NCBI GenBank assembly: GCA_963642705.1
Contig: CAVIHU010000010.1
Location: 1-64,000, forward strand
Source of the DNA: UBA11524 sp963642705
GTDB taxonomy: Bacteria; Bacillota; Clostridia; Christensenellales; Aristaeellaceae
Direction of reading: 5' to 3'
Length of the DNA: 64,000 nucleotides
Below the pieces are notes generated by a model. It saw only the letters and a list, made by a program, of their open reading frames with translations. It did no database searches and was not told the DNA's origin. Made by a program: the position numbers and the translations under genes. Of this stretch, positions 17,022 to 26,024 are shown piece after piece; position 1 is the stretch's first letter; every line of letters starts with the position of its first letter.

Positions 17022-17058
17022 GGCAATACCGCACAAATCGGCAATGACGTTGAATGCG
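17022..17058. repeat. Dispersed hairpin element, inverted partial copy
   Basis: GGCAATACCGCACAAAT, the inverse of the element arm, followed by a degenerate second arm. Confidence 0.5.
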
Positions 17059-17164
17059 CCTTTTGCGCCATCGCCTTAACAAGCCTTTACGGAAATCTTC
17101 ACAATTCCTTCAGGCACTATTCAGAAAATTCTGTTATGGTAGGTGATGAAAGGAGCTGAGAATA

Positions 17165-18160
17165 TTGAAAAAGAAAATTCCCAGCATTTTATTCGGGCTT
17201 GTCCTGTTTGCATATACGCTGTGGGCAGCATTGGATACGTTCGTGATTGTCCGCGTTCTGACGCCGGATTCCGTCCAGACTGCATCAACGGCAGCGCCTG
17301 TGAACCAAACTGCGCGGGAGGCAGCCGCAGCGCCTGTGACTTCCCTGATTGCGGAAGGGGAAGCCGTGTCGGATGCAGAAGAGGTCACCGTATCGGCTGA
17401 CACGACCGCATCGGCTGACAGCGCCGTCATTTCCACCGACACGGAGTACCATGACGGCAGCATTGACATCACCATCACGGAAATGCGCGTCAGCGATACA
17501 ACCGTCTATGTCGCGGATGTGCAGATTGCGGACATTTCTCTGCTCAAGACGGCATTTGCCGGCAACACGTACGCCCGTAACCTGACGGAAACGACATCCA
17601 GGCAGGCGAGCACCGTCGGCGCAATTCTTGCCATCAACGGCGACTACTACGGCGCCCAGGAAAGCGGCTACGTTCTGCGCAACGGCGTGCTGTACCGCTC
17701 ATCTGCCAGGCGAAATACGGACGCGCTTGTCATCGGCACGGACGGTCATTTCTCCATTGTCAGCGAGAGCAGCACGAGCGCGGAAGCGCTGCAGTCCGCA
17801 AACGCGTGGCAGGTACTGACGTTCGGTCCTGCGCTGGTGGAAGACGGAGAGGTGACCGTCAGCGCAGGAGATGAGGTCGGCCGTTCGATGCAGTCGAATC
17901 CGCGCACCGCCATCGGCGAAATTGACGCGGGTCATTACCTGCTGGTCGTAACGGACGGGCGCACCTCACAGAGCGCAGGGCTGTCCCTGCAGGAGCTGGC
18001 GGAGGTCATGCAGTCGCTCGGCGCAAAGGTCGCCTACAACCTCGATGGAGGCGGATCATCCACCATGGTGTTTCAGGGGCGTGTCGTTAATCAGCCGACA
18101 ACAAATGGACGGTCGATTCAGGAAAGGGGCGTGAGCGACATTGTCTACATTGGCTATTAA
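17165..18160 (+). CDS. Phosphodiester glycosidase (NAGPA/DUF2233) family, membrane-anchored
   Basis: A 331-residue protein with one N-terminal membrane segment (IPSILFGLVLFAYTLWAAL), a Ser/Thr/Ala-rich linker and a C-terminal phosphodiester glycosidase domain. Visible motifs: GAILAINGDYYG, NPRTAIGEIDAGHYLLVVTDGR and the very conserved YNLDGGGSSTMV near the end. The family cleaves sugar-phosphodiester linkages outside the cell, for example in wall polymers or exopolysaccharide. The start is TTG 17165, with AGGAG about nine bases before. The next gene overlaps its 3' end by 20 bases, so the two are co-translated. Confidence 0.88.
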   Translation: MKKKIPSILFGLVLFAYTLWAALDTFVIVRVLTPDSVQTASTAAPVNQTAREAAAAPVTSLIAEGEAVSDAEEVTVSADTTASADSAVISTDTEYHDGSIDITITEMRVSDTTVYVADVQIADISLLKTAFAGNTYARNLTETTSRQASTVGAILAINGDYYGAQESGYVLRNGVLYRSSARRNTDALVIGTDGHFSIVSESSTSAEALQSANAWQVLTFGPALVEDGEVTVSAGDEVGRSMQSNPRTAIGEIDAGHYLLVVTDGRTSQSAGLSLQELAEVMQSLGAKVAYNLDGGGSSTMVFQGRVVNQPTTNGRSIQERGVSDIVYIGY

Positions 18161-18533
18161 CCGCACAGACGCGGGAATCGCGCTGGGTGACCTGATTGCC
18201 GCCGCATGCGTTGCGCTGGCAGGATTTGTGTATGAGCTGTTCAGCCATGGGGTCTATTCGCTGCTGATGATATACGCGTTCGCGTTTCCGCTGCTGCTGG
18301 GCGCACTGCCGTTTGCCGTGCGCGCACTGTATGCGAAAAAGCAATTGTCCGACTGGTGTGTCCGCCTGCTGCATTGGGGCATCGCGACGATGACGGTCGG
18401 GTGCCTGTTTCAGGGGGCACTCGAAATCTACGGCACGACAAGCTGCTTCGTGCAGTGGTACTGGGTCGCCGGACCGCTGCTGGTGCTGGGGGCAATCGCC
18501 GCGCAGTGCCTCAGGAAGAAATCTGAGGAATAA
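18141..18533 (+). CDS. Small four-helix membrane protein, unknown function
   Basis: A 130-residue protein with about four hydrophobic segments (around residues 15-30, 39-62, 81-98 and 106-124) and a short basic C-terminus. I recognise no family. The start is TTG 18141, inside the 3' end of the phosphodiester glycosidase gene, with AAAGGGG about 11 bases upstream. The overlap suggests translational coupling and a shared envelope role, which is inference only. Confidence 0.65.
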   Translation: MSTLAINRTDAGIALGDLIAAACVALAGFVYELFSHGVYSLLMIYAFAFPLLLGALPFAVRALYAKKQLSDWCVRLLHWGIATMTVGCLFQGALEIYGTTSCFVQWYWVAGPLLVLGAIAAQCLRKKSEE

Positions 18534-18642
18534 TCAGGGCTTCAGGATGAAAATGGCTTTTTTCCTCGTTGTATAAATGAAAAGCATCTTCTTACAGGCT
18601 CCGTGTGTCTGGCGAAGTACCGAAAGCGAGGAAAAAACAGGA

Positions 18643-20061
18643 ATGAAAAAGCTGTTTTCGTTGCTCCTGAGCGCGATGCTCATCCTTCTGACCATAACCG
18701 CCGCCTCCGCAAACGGCTGGAATCTTCCCGCCGGTCTGCTGAATATCGTCAGCAGCCATTCGGATTACGAGCATTACACGAATATCGCGGATGACTACGG
18801 CAGCAGGCAGACCACAGCACACTTTGTGATGCAGAGCCGCTATCATAATCAGCTGTTTGCCGCGAGAAAGTCGTCCGGCAAGTGGGCTGCATCGACTGTG
18901 TCCACGATTGCCGTTTATCAGCCGGGCGAAACGGATGAAAAGCCGAAGCTCACCCGCACGGCGGACGGCTTTGAGCTGCGCTATAAGAAGCGGAATGAGC
19001 TGTACCGGTTTGAGCTGTCGGTCAATAAAGGCAGAGATGTCTATACGCTCGTGTATGCCGAAATGGGCGATGTCTGCCTAGAGCAGACGGATTGCGGCTA
19101 TGACGTGACGCTTGACGGCGAAACGGCGCGCTGGAGCACCGTCATCACGCTCGATACGTTTAATATCAGCCAGATGCCGCATCGGGGTCCTGAGGATGTC
19201 CGCCGGATGAATGAGATCGTTGCCGGAATGCAGTATATGGCGAACCTGACAGCAGCGGAAATTCCTGCGGGCAAGGGCAACGGCGGCACGATGCCGGTCT
19301 ATTCCGCGCCGGACGAAAGCGCCTGCCGCGCGTCAAAGGGCAAGGCGGCGGTTAACCTGAACAGCGGCTACCGGTTCTATGTGTCGCAGAACGGCTGGTC
19401 GATGGTCGAGTACAGCGTCAGCCTGCGCACGAGCCGCATCGGGTGGATTCACGACGGCAGCACAGGCAAACCGTATGCAGGCGAAATGGTGAAGGTGCCG
19501 ATTGTCACGGTCTATGATACCTTCCTGACGGACGACCCGAATGTCGGACAGTACGCGCAGGCATCGCTTCCTTCCGGAACGTCTCTGACCGCCGTCACCC
19601 GGCTGGAAGGCAATGTTTACTATGTGTATGCAGAGGGTACGGTTGATGGGCGGCGCATCGGCGGCTTTGTCCCTGCGCGGGATGTTGCGTTTAACGACAT
19701 GATGATGGATGAAACGCCGTATGTCGGCAGCTGGTTCATGGAAGGCGGCAGTGAAATTTGCAGCATGTATCTGACGCTGTCCGCCGACGGGACATTCAGC
19801 GGCACGGACGATGCGGACAGCCTGCCGGAGCAGCTCGGCACATGGTCTGTCGTGCAGAACGATGCGGACAGCGGTCTGTACTGGAGCGGCTGCACAGCCA
19901 CCATCGTGCTGGCCTACAGAGACGGCACCTATTCACGCTTCGGTATTTCGCTGGACACGACCGATGGCAAACCGACCATGAGCTTCTACAACAGCGAGGG
20001 CGGCTGCGGTTACATCCCTGCCGAACCACCGACCGGCACGGATGAAATGACAAACGGATAA
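18643..20061 (+). CDS. Exported protein with SH3-like and lipocalin-like regions, unknown function
   Basis: A 472-residue secreted protein. A signal peptide (MKKLFSLLLSAMLILLTITAASA) is followed by a beta-rich region. Around residues 230-290 lies a segment reminiscent of a bacterial SH3 domain (MPVYSAPDESA ... VNLNSGYRFYVSQNGWSMVEY ... IGWIHDGS). The C-terminal part begins YVGSWFMEGGS and contains LTLSADGTFSG, the GxW...DGxF pattern of lipocalin-like domains. No catalytic motif is seen. ATG 18643 follows AGGAAAAAACAGGA. It is separated by about 110 bases from the membrane-protein gene and ends at a bidirectional terminator. Confidence 0.65.
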   Translation: MKKLFSLLLSAMLILLTITAASANGWNLPAGLLNIVSSHSDYEHYTNIADDYGSRQTTAHFVMQSRYHNQLFAARKSSGKWAASTVSTIAVYQPGETDEKPKLTRTADGFELRYKKRNELYRFELSVNKGRDVYTLVYAEMGDVCLEQTDCGYDVTLDGETARWSTVITLDTFNISQMPHRGPEDVRRMNEIVAGMQYMANLTAAEIPAGKGNGGTMPVYSAPDESACRASKGKAAVNLNSGYRFYVSQNGWSMVEYSVSLRTSRIGWIHDGSTGKPYAGEMVKVPIVTVYDTFLTDDPNVGQYAQASLPSGTSLTAVTRLEGNVYYVYAEGTVDGRRIGGFVPARDVAFNDMMMDETPYVGSWFMEGGSEICSMYLTLSADGTFSGTDDADSLPEQLGTWSVVQNDADSGLYWSGCTATIVLAYRDGTYSRFGISLDTTDGKPTMSFYNSEGGCGYIPAEPPTGTDEMTNG

Positions 20062-20064
20062 AGG

Positions 20065-20110
20065 AACACCCCCCAAGGCGCTTTTCAGGCGTTTTGAGGG
20101 GTGTGCTTTT
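20065..20110. terminator. Bidirectional terminator between convergent genes
   Basis: ACACCCCCCAAGGCGC / GGCGTTTTGAGGGGTGT stem then GCTTTT. It lies between the exported protein gene and the dtxR-type gene. Confidence 0.75.
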
Positions 20111-20484
20111 CATTGGGCATCGCGCTCTGCCATCAGGCGGCGGATGGCCTGGAAGGATTCCTCGGAGATGTCGTGCTCAATCTTGCAGGCATCCTCACGG
20201 GCAACCTCCGCATCCACGCCGAGGCTTTCCAGAAAGCTCGAAAGCGTCTTATGGCGGTCATAGATGCCCTTGGCAATCTCCATGCCGGCAGGCGTCAGCG
20301 TAATCAGGTTGTCCTCATCCATGGTCAAATAGCCGTTTTCGCGCAGTCGCTTCATAGCCACGCTTACAGAAGGCTTCGTCACGCCCAGCAGCAGCGAAAT
20401 ATCCACAGAACGTGCATAGCCCTTGGATTCCTTCAAGCGGAGGATTGCTTCCAGATAATCCTCAGCGGATTCATGAATGTTCAT
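20110..20484 (-). CDS. DtxR/MntR family metal-dependent transcriptional regulator
   Basis: A 124-residue DtxR/MntR-type repressor. The N-terminal winged helix (MNIHESAEDYLEAILRLKESKGYARSVDIS, then KPSVSVAMKRLRENGYL) is followed by the metal-binding and dimerisation region (DAEVAREDACKIEHDISEESFQAI), which has the ExxCxxEH-type ligands of the MntR class. There is no SH3-like third domain. It probably controls manganese or iron uptake genes, none of which are in this window. ATG 20484 follows AAAGGAGCTG. A longer in-frame version has no ribosome site. Its promoter is at 20540-20568. Confidence 0.9.
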   Translation of the reverse strand: MNIHESAEDYLEAILRLKESKGYARSVDISLLLGVTKPSVSVAMKRLRENGYLTMDEDNLITLTPAGMEIAKGIYDRHKTLSSFLESLGVDAEVAREDACKIEHDISEESFQAIRRLMAERDAQ

Positions 20485-20539
20485 CGCGGTCAGCTCCTTT
20501 CGCAGTAAAATAAAGCGAATATTTCGATAGTTTTGTTCT

Positions 20540-20568
20540 ATTTTATCATGAGATGAGGAAAAAATCAA
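20540..20568 (-). promoter_or_regulatory. Promoter of the DtxR-type gene
   Basis: Minus strand TTGATT (20568-20563), 17-base spacer, TAAAAT (20545-20540). Confidence 0.65.
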
Positions 20569-20701
20569 GAATAATTGTTGCATGCACGCTTTTGCAGGTG
20601 TTTCGTCTCGGCAGAAGCGAAATTTCTGCTGCTTATGCAACAAATATGAGAATAAGACAGTATGCTGAAAACATCAGACGAAGAACATCAGGCAAAGACT
20701 G

Positions 20702-20742
20702 AAAAATCCCCTCCTGAGGGCGAAAAACACCTTCGGGAGGGG
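20702..20742 (-). terminator. Terminator of typA
   Basis: Minus strand CCCCTCCCGAAGG / CCCTCAGGAGGGG stem followed by ATTTTTC, just after the typA stop. Confidence 0.85.
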
Positions 20743-20749
20743 AAAAGCA

Positions 20750-22570
20750 TTATTGCTTGTAGCGCCACTGACGTGCACGGTCGCCGGCGTTGAGAATCTT
20801 CTTGCGCATACGCAGAGTCTTCGGGGTGATTTCCAGCAGCTCGTCATCATCGATGAACTCCAGGCACTCCTCCAGCGTCATCGGATGGACGGAAATCAGG
20901 CGCATCGCGTCCTCGGAGGCGGAAGCATTGCGCATATTGGTGACATGCTTCTGCTTGCAGACGTTGACGACCAGGTCATCCGGACGGGAATTTTGACCGA
21001 CGATCATGCCCTCGTAGACGTTCTCCTGCGCGCCGATGAACAGTGTGCCGCGCTCCTGCGCATAGAAAAGACCGTAGGAGGTCGATACGCCGCTTTCATG
21101 GGCAACCAGGGCGCCGACATTGCGGTGCGGAATATCGCCCTTCACAGGCTCGTAGCGCTCAAATACGGCGGACATGATGCCCTCGCCGCGCGTGTCGGTC
21201 ATGAACTCGCTGCGGTAGCCGAACAGACCGCGCGAAGGAACGAGGAACTCGAGGCGGACGCGATCCAGACCGGACATGTGTTCAAGCGTACCGCGGCGGC
21301 GCCCGATCTTCTCGATGACAGCGCCGGCGGTGGCCTGAGGCGTGTCGACAACGAGGCGCTCAATCGGCTCGCACTTCACGCCGTCGATTTCGCGGTAAAT
21401 GACACGGGGCTTGGAAACGGCGAACTCATAGCCCTGACGGCGCATATTTTCAATCAGGATGGACAGGTGCAGCTCGCCGCGTCCGCACACCTCGAATGCG
21501 TCGGTGGTGTCGGTGTCGTTGACGCGCAGGGAAACGTCGGTCTGCAGCTCGCGCATCAGGCGTGCGCGCAGGTGACGGCTCGTGACATATGTGCCTTCAC
21601 GGCCGGCGAACGGGGAGTCATTGACCTGGAACGTCATGGTGACGGTCGGCTCGCTGATCTTGACGAACGGCAGTCCCTCGATGCATTCGGGAGAGCAGAC
21701 CGTGTCGCCGATGGACAGATCTGCCGCGCCGGACAGGGCAACGATATCGCCCATGCTGACTTCCTCGGCATCGATGCGCTTCAGACCGTCATACCGGTAC
21801 AGGTTGCCGAGGCGCCACGACTGACTGGTCACGCCGGTCTGCACATTCGTATGGACGACGTTCATGCCGGCCTTGAATACACCGCGCGTGATGCGGCCAA
21901 CGCCGATGCGGCCGACATACTCGGAATAATCGATGGTGGAAATCAGCACCTGTGCGGGTCCTTCCGGATCGCCCTCGGGCGCGGGGATGTACTTGAGGAT
22001 GGCATCGAACAGCGGACGCAGATCCGTGCCGGGCTCGTCGAGGCTGAGCGTCGCGGTGCCCTTTCGTGCGGACACATACAGAATCGGGTTTTCGATGGTG
22101 CTTTCATCGGCATCGAGGTCAATCAACAGATCGAGGATTTCGCCGACAACCTCCTCGCAGCGCGCGTCAGGGCGGTCAATCTTATTGATGACAATCAGCA
22201 CCTTCAGTTTGAGATCCAGCGCCTTCTTCAGCACGAAGCGCGTCTGCGGCATCGGTCCCTCGAAGCTGTCCACCAGCAGCAGCACGCCGTCGACCATCTT
22301 CAGCACGCGCTCGACCTCGCCGCCGAAGTCCGCGTGACCGGGGGTGTCGACAATATTGATCTTCGTGTTGCCGTAATGTACGGCGGTGTTCTTTGCCAGA
22401 ATCGTGATGCCGCGCTCGCGCTCGATGGCGCCCGAGTCCATGACACGGTCAACCGTCTGCTGATTCTCATGGTACACGCCGCCCTGCTTGAGCATCTGGT
22501 CGACCAGCGTCGTCTTGCCGTGGTCAACGTGGGCGATGATTGCAATGTTTCGAATATCTTCACGAATCAT
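20750..22570 (-). CDS. typA: Ribosome-associated GTPase TypA/BipA
   Basis: Translational GTPase TypA/BipA, which binds 70S ribosomes and helps 50S assembly and stress adaptation. The 606-residue protein starts IREDIRNIAIIAHVDHGKTTLVDQ (G1). It has RERGITI (G2), VDTPGHADFGGEVERVL (G3), VINKIDRPDAR (G4) and YVSARKG (G5). The C-terminal half carries the TypA-specific GRGELHLSILIENMRRQGYE and GLFGYRSEFMTDTRGEG. AAGGAG precedes ATG 22570. The upstream region is occupied by long tandem repeats and I see no clear promoter there. Confidence 0.96.
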   Translation of the reverse strand: MIREDIRNIAIIAHVDHGKTTLVDQMLKQGGVYHENQQTVDRVMDSGAIERERGITILAKNTAVHYGNTKINIVDTPGHADFGGEVERVLKMVDGVLLLVDSFEGPMPQTRFVLKKALDLKLKVLIVINKIDRPDARCEEVVGEILDLLIDLDADESTIENPILYVSARKGTATLSLDEPGTDLRPLFDAILKYIPAPEGDPEGPAQVLISTIDYSEYVGRIGVGRITRGVFKAGMNVVHTNVQTGVTSQSWRLGNLYRYDGLKRIDAEEVSMGDIVALSGAADLSIGDTVCSPECIEGLPFVKISEPTVTMTFQVNDSPFAGREGTYVTSRHLRARLMRELQTDVSLRVNDTDTTDAFEVCGRGELHLSILIENMRRQGYEFAVSKPRVIYREIDGVKCEPIERLVVDTPQATAGAVIEKIGRRRGTLEHMSGLDRVRLEFLVPSRGLFGYRSEFMTDTRGEGIMSAVFERYEPVKGDIPHRNVGALVAHESGVSTSYGLFYAQERGTLFIGAQENVYEGMIVGQNSRPDDLVVNVCKQKHVTNMRNASASEDAMRLISVHPMTLEECLEFIDDDELLEITPKTLRMRKKILNAGDRARQWRYKQ

Positions 22571-22582
22571 TCTTATTTACTC

Positions 22583-23182
22583 CTTCTTCAGGGGCTCTGC
22601 CCCTGGACCCTGCCAGAGGGATTTCATCCCTCTGGACTCCCATTGCGCGAATGGGATAATTTCATTTTCATGCTATGTGCGCGTGCAGAGGGTGAGGAAA
22701 TCCGTCCCTTTGACTTTGCCAGAAGAATTTTACTCATTCTTCAGGGGCTCTGCCCCTGAACCCCGCCAGAGGGATTTCATCCCTCTGGACTCCCATTGCG
22801 CGAATGGGATAATTTCATTTTCATGCTATGTGCGCGTGCAGAGGGTGAGGAAATCCGTCCCTTTGACTTTGCCAGAAGAATTTTACTCATTCTTCAGGGG
22901 CTCTGCCCCTGAACCCCGCCAGAGGGATTTCATCCCTCTGGACTCCCATTGCGCGAATGGGATAATTTCATTTTCATGCTATGTGCGCGTGCAGAGGGTG
23001 AGGAAATCCGTCCCTTTGACTTTGCCAGAAGAATTTTACTCATTCTTCAGGGGCTCTGCCCCTGAACCCCGCCAGAGGGATTTCATCCCTCTGGACTCCC
23101 ATTGCGCGAATGGGATAATTTCATTTTCATGCTATGTGCGCGTGCAGAGGGTGAGGAAATCCGTCCCTTTGACTTTGCCAGA
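22583..23182. repeat. Tandem array of a 153-bp unit, about four copies
   Basis: GGGGCTCTGC recurs at 22591, 22744, 22897 and 23050, exactly 153 bases apart. Copies 2-4 are nearly identical and copy 1 has a few changes. Each unit holds three small palindromes: CAGGGGCTCTGCCCCTG, CCAGAGGGATTTCATCCCTCTGG (23 bases, arms CCAGAGGGAT / ATCCCTCTGG) and CCCATTGCGCGAATGGG. The period is a multiple of three, so a 246-codon frame stays open through it. I treat that frame as an artefact because it has no start signal and no non-repeat core. Confidence 0.9.
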
Positions 23183-23186
23183 TGGA

Positions 23187-23557
23187 TATGATCCCTCTGG
23201 ATTCATGTTTGCACCTGACGGCGCATGATCATCCGCAAATTTTTCCCAAACGAAGTTTGGAGAAAATGCGTCCCGAAGGCTTCCAAAGGGCGACCGGAAA
23301 GCCCTTTGGTCGCGTCCGCAGACGCGATTCCCTCTGCCTGATGATCAAAAGGTCAGAAAATATGAGAGAAATATGATCCCTCTGGATTCATGTTTGCACC
23401 TGACGGCGCATGATCATCCGCAAATTTTTCCCAAACGAAGTTTGGAGAAAATGCGTCCCGAAGGCTTCCAAAGGGCGACCGGAAAGCCCTTTGGTCGCGT
23501 CCGCAGACGCGATTCCCTCTGCCTGATGATCAAAATGTCAGAAAATATTATTTTCTG
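23187..23557. repeat. Direct duplication of a 185-bp unit
   Basis: ATGATCCCTCTGGATTC begins at 23188 and again at 23373. The two 185-base copies are nearly identical and contain palindromes such as CCAAACGAAGTTTGG and GCGTCCGCAGACGC. The second copy reaches the 3' end of prfC. Confidence 0.9.
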
Positions 23558-25167
23558 TTTGCAGTCTCTGCTAATTCAAGTCCGGCATTATTCTCACATG
23601 CCAGCCTGATGCTCCATTCATTCTCGAACAGCAGGACATCCCTGTCCCTGCTGTCCTTCGCTCTGCCTGACGTAGAGGTCAGCTTGAGCTGGTCGATAGG
23701 CTTCGGTGTATTGACCACCCAGCGCACAAACCGGAACGGCATCGACTCCATGATAATTTCCACCTGATATTCGGTTTTCAGCCGATGCTCCAGCACCTCG
23801 AACTGCAGCACGCCGACAACGCCGACCATGAATTCCTCGCGCCCCGTTTCCGTGCGGATGAACGTTTGAATCGCGCCCTCCTCCGCCAGCTGGGTAATGC
23901 CCTTCTGGAACTGCTTGCGCTTCATGGAGTCAGCCGGACGAACGCGCGAGAAGAATTCAGGCGCGAATACGGGGATGTTCTCATAATGCAGCTTCGGACC
24001 GCTGGAGAGCGTATCGCCGAGCTGATAAATGCCGGGGTCGAACAGACCGATGATATCGCCTGCCCATGCCTCCTCGACAGCCTCGCGCTCATCCGCCATG
24101 AACTGCTGCGGCTGCTTGAGCGCGACGGTCTTGTTCGTGCCGGAATGCCAGACCTCCATGCCCTTCTCGAACGCGCCGGATACGATGCGCATGAAGGCAA
24201 GGCGGTCGCGGTGCGCAGGGTTCATGTTCGCCTGAATCTTGAAGATGAAGCCGGAGAAATACGGCTCCTCGGGCTGAATGTCGCCCAAATCGCTCTTTCG
24301 GGGCAAGGGCGGCGGCGTATACTGCAGGAAGCGCTCCAGAAACGGCTCCACGCCGAAATTGGTCACCGCCGAGCCGAAGAACATGGGGGTCAGCTCACCG
24401 CGGCGCACCTTCTCCAAATCAAAGGCGTCGCCGGCCTCATCGAGCAGGTCGATCTCCTCGGCAAGGCGGTCGCGGTAGTGCCTGGCGAGCACGTGCTCCA
24501 GCGCAGGGTCGTCGATGGCAAGATCGGTCTTCTGCACCATGGTCTTGCCGTGGTCGCCGCCGGTATACAGCTCCACCAGCTTTGTATCGCGGTGATAAAC
24601 GCCCTGAAAATCGCCGTCCGTGCCAATCGGCCAGTTAATGGGGCAGGAGCGGATGCCGAGCACCTGTTCAAGCTCCTCCATCAGGGCAAACGGATCCTTT
24701 GCGGCGCGGTCCATCTTATTCACGAATGTGAAAATCGGAATGTTGCGCATCCGGCAGACCTTGAACAGCTTGATGGTCTGCGCCTCAACGCCCTTCGCGG
24801 CGTCGATCAGCATGACGGCGGCGTCTGCGGCGACGAGCACGCGGTACGTGTCCTCGGAGAAATCCTGGTGACCGGGGGTATCCAGGATATTGATGCGAAA
24901 GCCGTCAAATTCAAACTGCATGGCGGAGGACGTGACGGAAATGCCGCGCTGCTTCTCGATGTCCATCCAGTCGGACGTGGCGTGCTTATCGCTCTTGCGC
25001 GCCTTGACGCTGCCTGCGGAGCGGATTGCGCCGCCATAAAGAAGAAGCTTTTCCGTCAGCGTCGTTTTGCCCGCGTCCGGGTGCGAGATAATGGCAAAGG
25101 TTCGCCGTTTTTCCACCTGCTCATGGAGCAGCGTCCGGTAGGCGGCGGAGTCTTGGGATGGCAGCAT
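23548..25167 (-). CDS. prfC: Peptide chain release factor 3
   Basis: RF3 is the GTPase that recycles RF1/RF2 after termination. The 539-residue product has EKRRTFAIISHPDAGKTTLTEKLLLYGGAI (G1), QRGISVTSSAMQF (G2), LDTPGHQDFSEDTYR (G3) and FVNKMDR (G4). The RF3-type domain III contains VGVVGVLQFEVLEHRL. I chose ATG 25167 because AGGAGG lies just upstream. An in-frame start 30 bases earlier lacks one. The C-terminal coding region ends inside the second 185-bp repeat copy, so the last residues may be repeat-derived. Confidence 0.96.
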   Translation of the reverse strand: MLPSQDSAAYRTLLHEQVEKRRTFAIISHPDAGKTTLTEKLLLYGGAIRSAGSVKARKSDKHATSDWMDIEKQRGISVTSSAMQFEFDGFRINILDTPGHQDFSEDTYRVLVAADAAVMLIDAAKGVEAQTIKLFKVCRMRNIPIFTFVNKMDRAAKDPFALMEELEQVLGIRSCPINWPIGTDGDFQGVYHRDTKLVELYTGGDHGKTMVQKTDLAIDDPALEHVLARHYRDRLAEEIDLLDEAGDAFDLEKVRRGELTPMFFGSAVTNFGVEPFLERFLQYTPPPLPRKSDLGDIQPEEPYFSGFIFKIQANMNPAHRDRLAFMRIVSGAFEKGMEVWHSGTNKTVALKQPQQFMADEREAVEEAWAGDIIGLFDPGIYQLGDTLSSGPKLHYENIPVFAPEFFSRVRPADSMKRKQFQKGITQLAEEGAIQTFIRTETGREEFMVGVVGVLQFEVLEHRLKTEYQVEIIMESMPFRFVRWVVNTPKPIDQLKLTSTSGRAKDSRDRDVLLFENEWSIRLACENNAGLELAETANRK

Positions 25168-25218
25168 GAATCGTCCTCCTGAAAAAAGGGTCGTCAAAAA
25201 AGTCGTGTCCGACTGTTT

Positions 25219-25247
25219 ATTTTATCGCCACAGACGGCGCTTGTCAA
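25219..25247 (-). promoter_or_regulatory. Promoter of prfC
   Basis: Minus strand perfect TTGACA (25247-25242), 17-base spacer, TAAAAT (25224-25219). Confidence 0.7.
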
Positions 25248-25330
25248 GCGATTTCAAGGCGTTTTATGGCTTGCATGGTGCCATTTTGACCGATTTCTCC
25301 CGCCTCGCAAAAAAAAGCCTGAAAAGACAC

Positions 25331-25687
25331 TTATCCACAGGTTATCCACATTTCATCCACTTTGAGGGCACTTTATCCACAGCTTGTAACGGATTGACAG
25401 CCTTCGGTGCTTTCAGGCGGCAAAAAGGTCGCCTCCCAAAGAGATTTTTCCGTTTTTGACGGTCGAAAGGGATATCCTTTGGGAGAAATCCAAAGAAAAA
25501 TATACGTAAAAATGAATAAATATACAGTAATGAGCATATCAAAAATCCAGAAAATGGTTATGTGCAAGCCTATCCACAGGAAACGGGCTTGGTGGACAAC
25601 TTCTGTGGATAACCCTGTGGAAATAGTGGATAACCTCGCTGAAAGCCGTTTTCACGCCTAAAAAACGGGGGAAAAGCATGTGGATAA
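25331..25687. other. DnaA-box cluster C with AT-rich tract
   Basis: Non-coding. Perfect boxes: TTATCCACA at 25331-25339, 25342-25350 and 25373-25381; TGTGGATAA at 25604-25612 and 25679-25687. One-mismatch boxes are at 25570-25578 and 25625-25633. The left group points one way and the right group mostly the other, flanking an A/T-rich stretch at about 25487-25560. No DnaA-trio is seen. The rest of the 25.2-26.0 kb gap also holds a hairpin (CTCCCAAAG ... CTTTGGGAG, about 25434-25483) and no gene. Confidence 0.75.
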
Positions 25688-26024
25688 CCCTGTGGAAACG
25701 GTGGATGATCTCTCGGAAAATCCACAAGCGTCCAGTCAGGGATACATATTCATCCGATACTGGATTATGCATGATTTGGTATAATCGGCATAAACATTCG
25801 AAAATGGGCGATTTTCCGGACGGAATGCGCCGTTGAACACCTGATGACAAGCAGCGGTATTCCCCAAAGAAAGAAGGAACAAGGGGACATGACGATGACC
25901 CGGAGGCGAAATTCCTGCTCCGCAAAGGAAACGGAAAGTTTACATTTAAGGGTGTACAAGAAAGCGTTTTTGCGGTACAATAGCATTGGTATAATCTATC
26001 GTTTCCGGAAAAGGAGCGCTGACA

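Noticed and set aside
22488..23228. 246-codon frame through the 153-bp repeats, with a clean 51-residue protein period
   Set aside because: The frame stays open only because the unit length is a multiple of three. It lacks a ribosome site, overlaps the typA 5' end and has no non-repeat core.
22583..23557. CRISPR array
   Set aside because: Units repeat as a whole with no unique spacers, the repeat length is far too long, and no cas genes are present.
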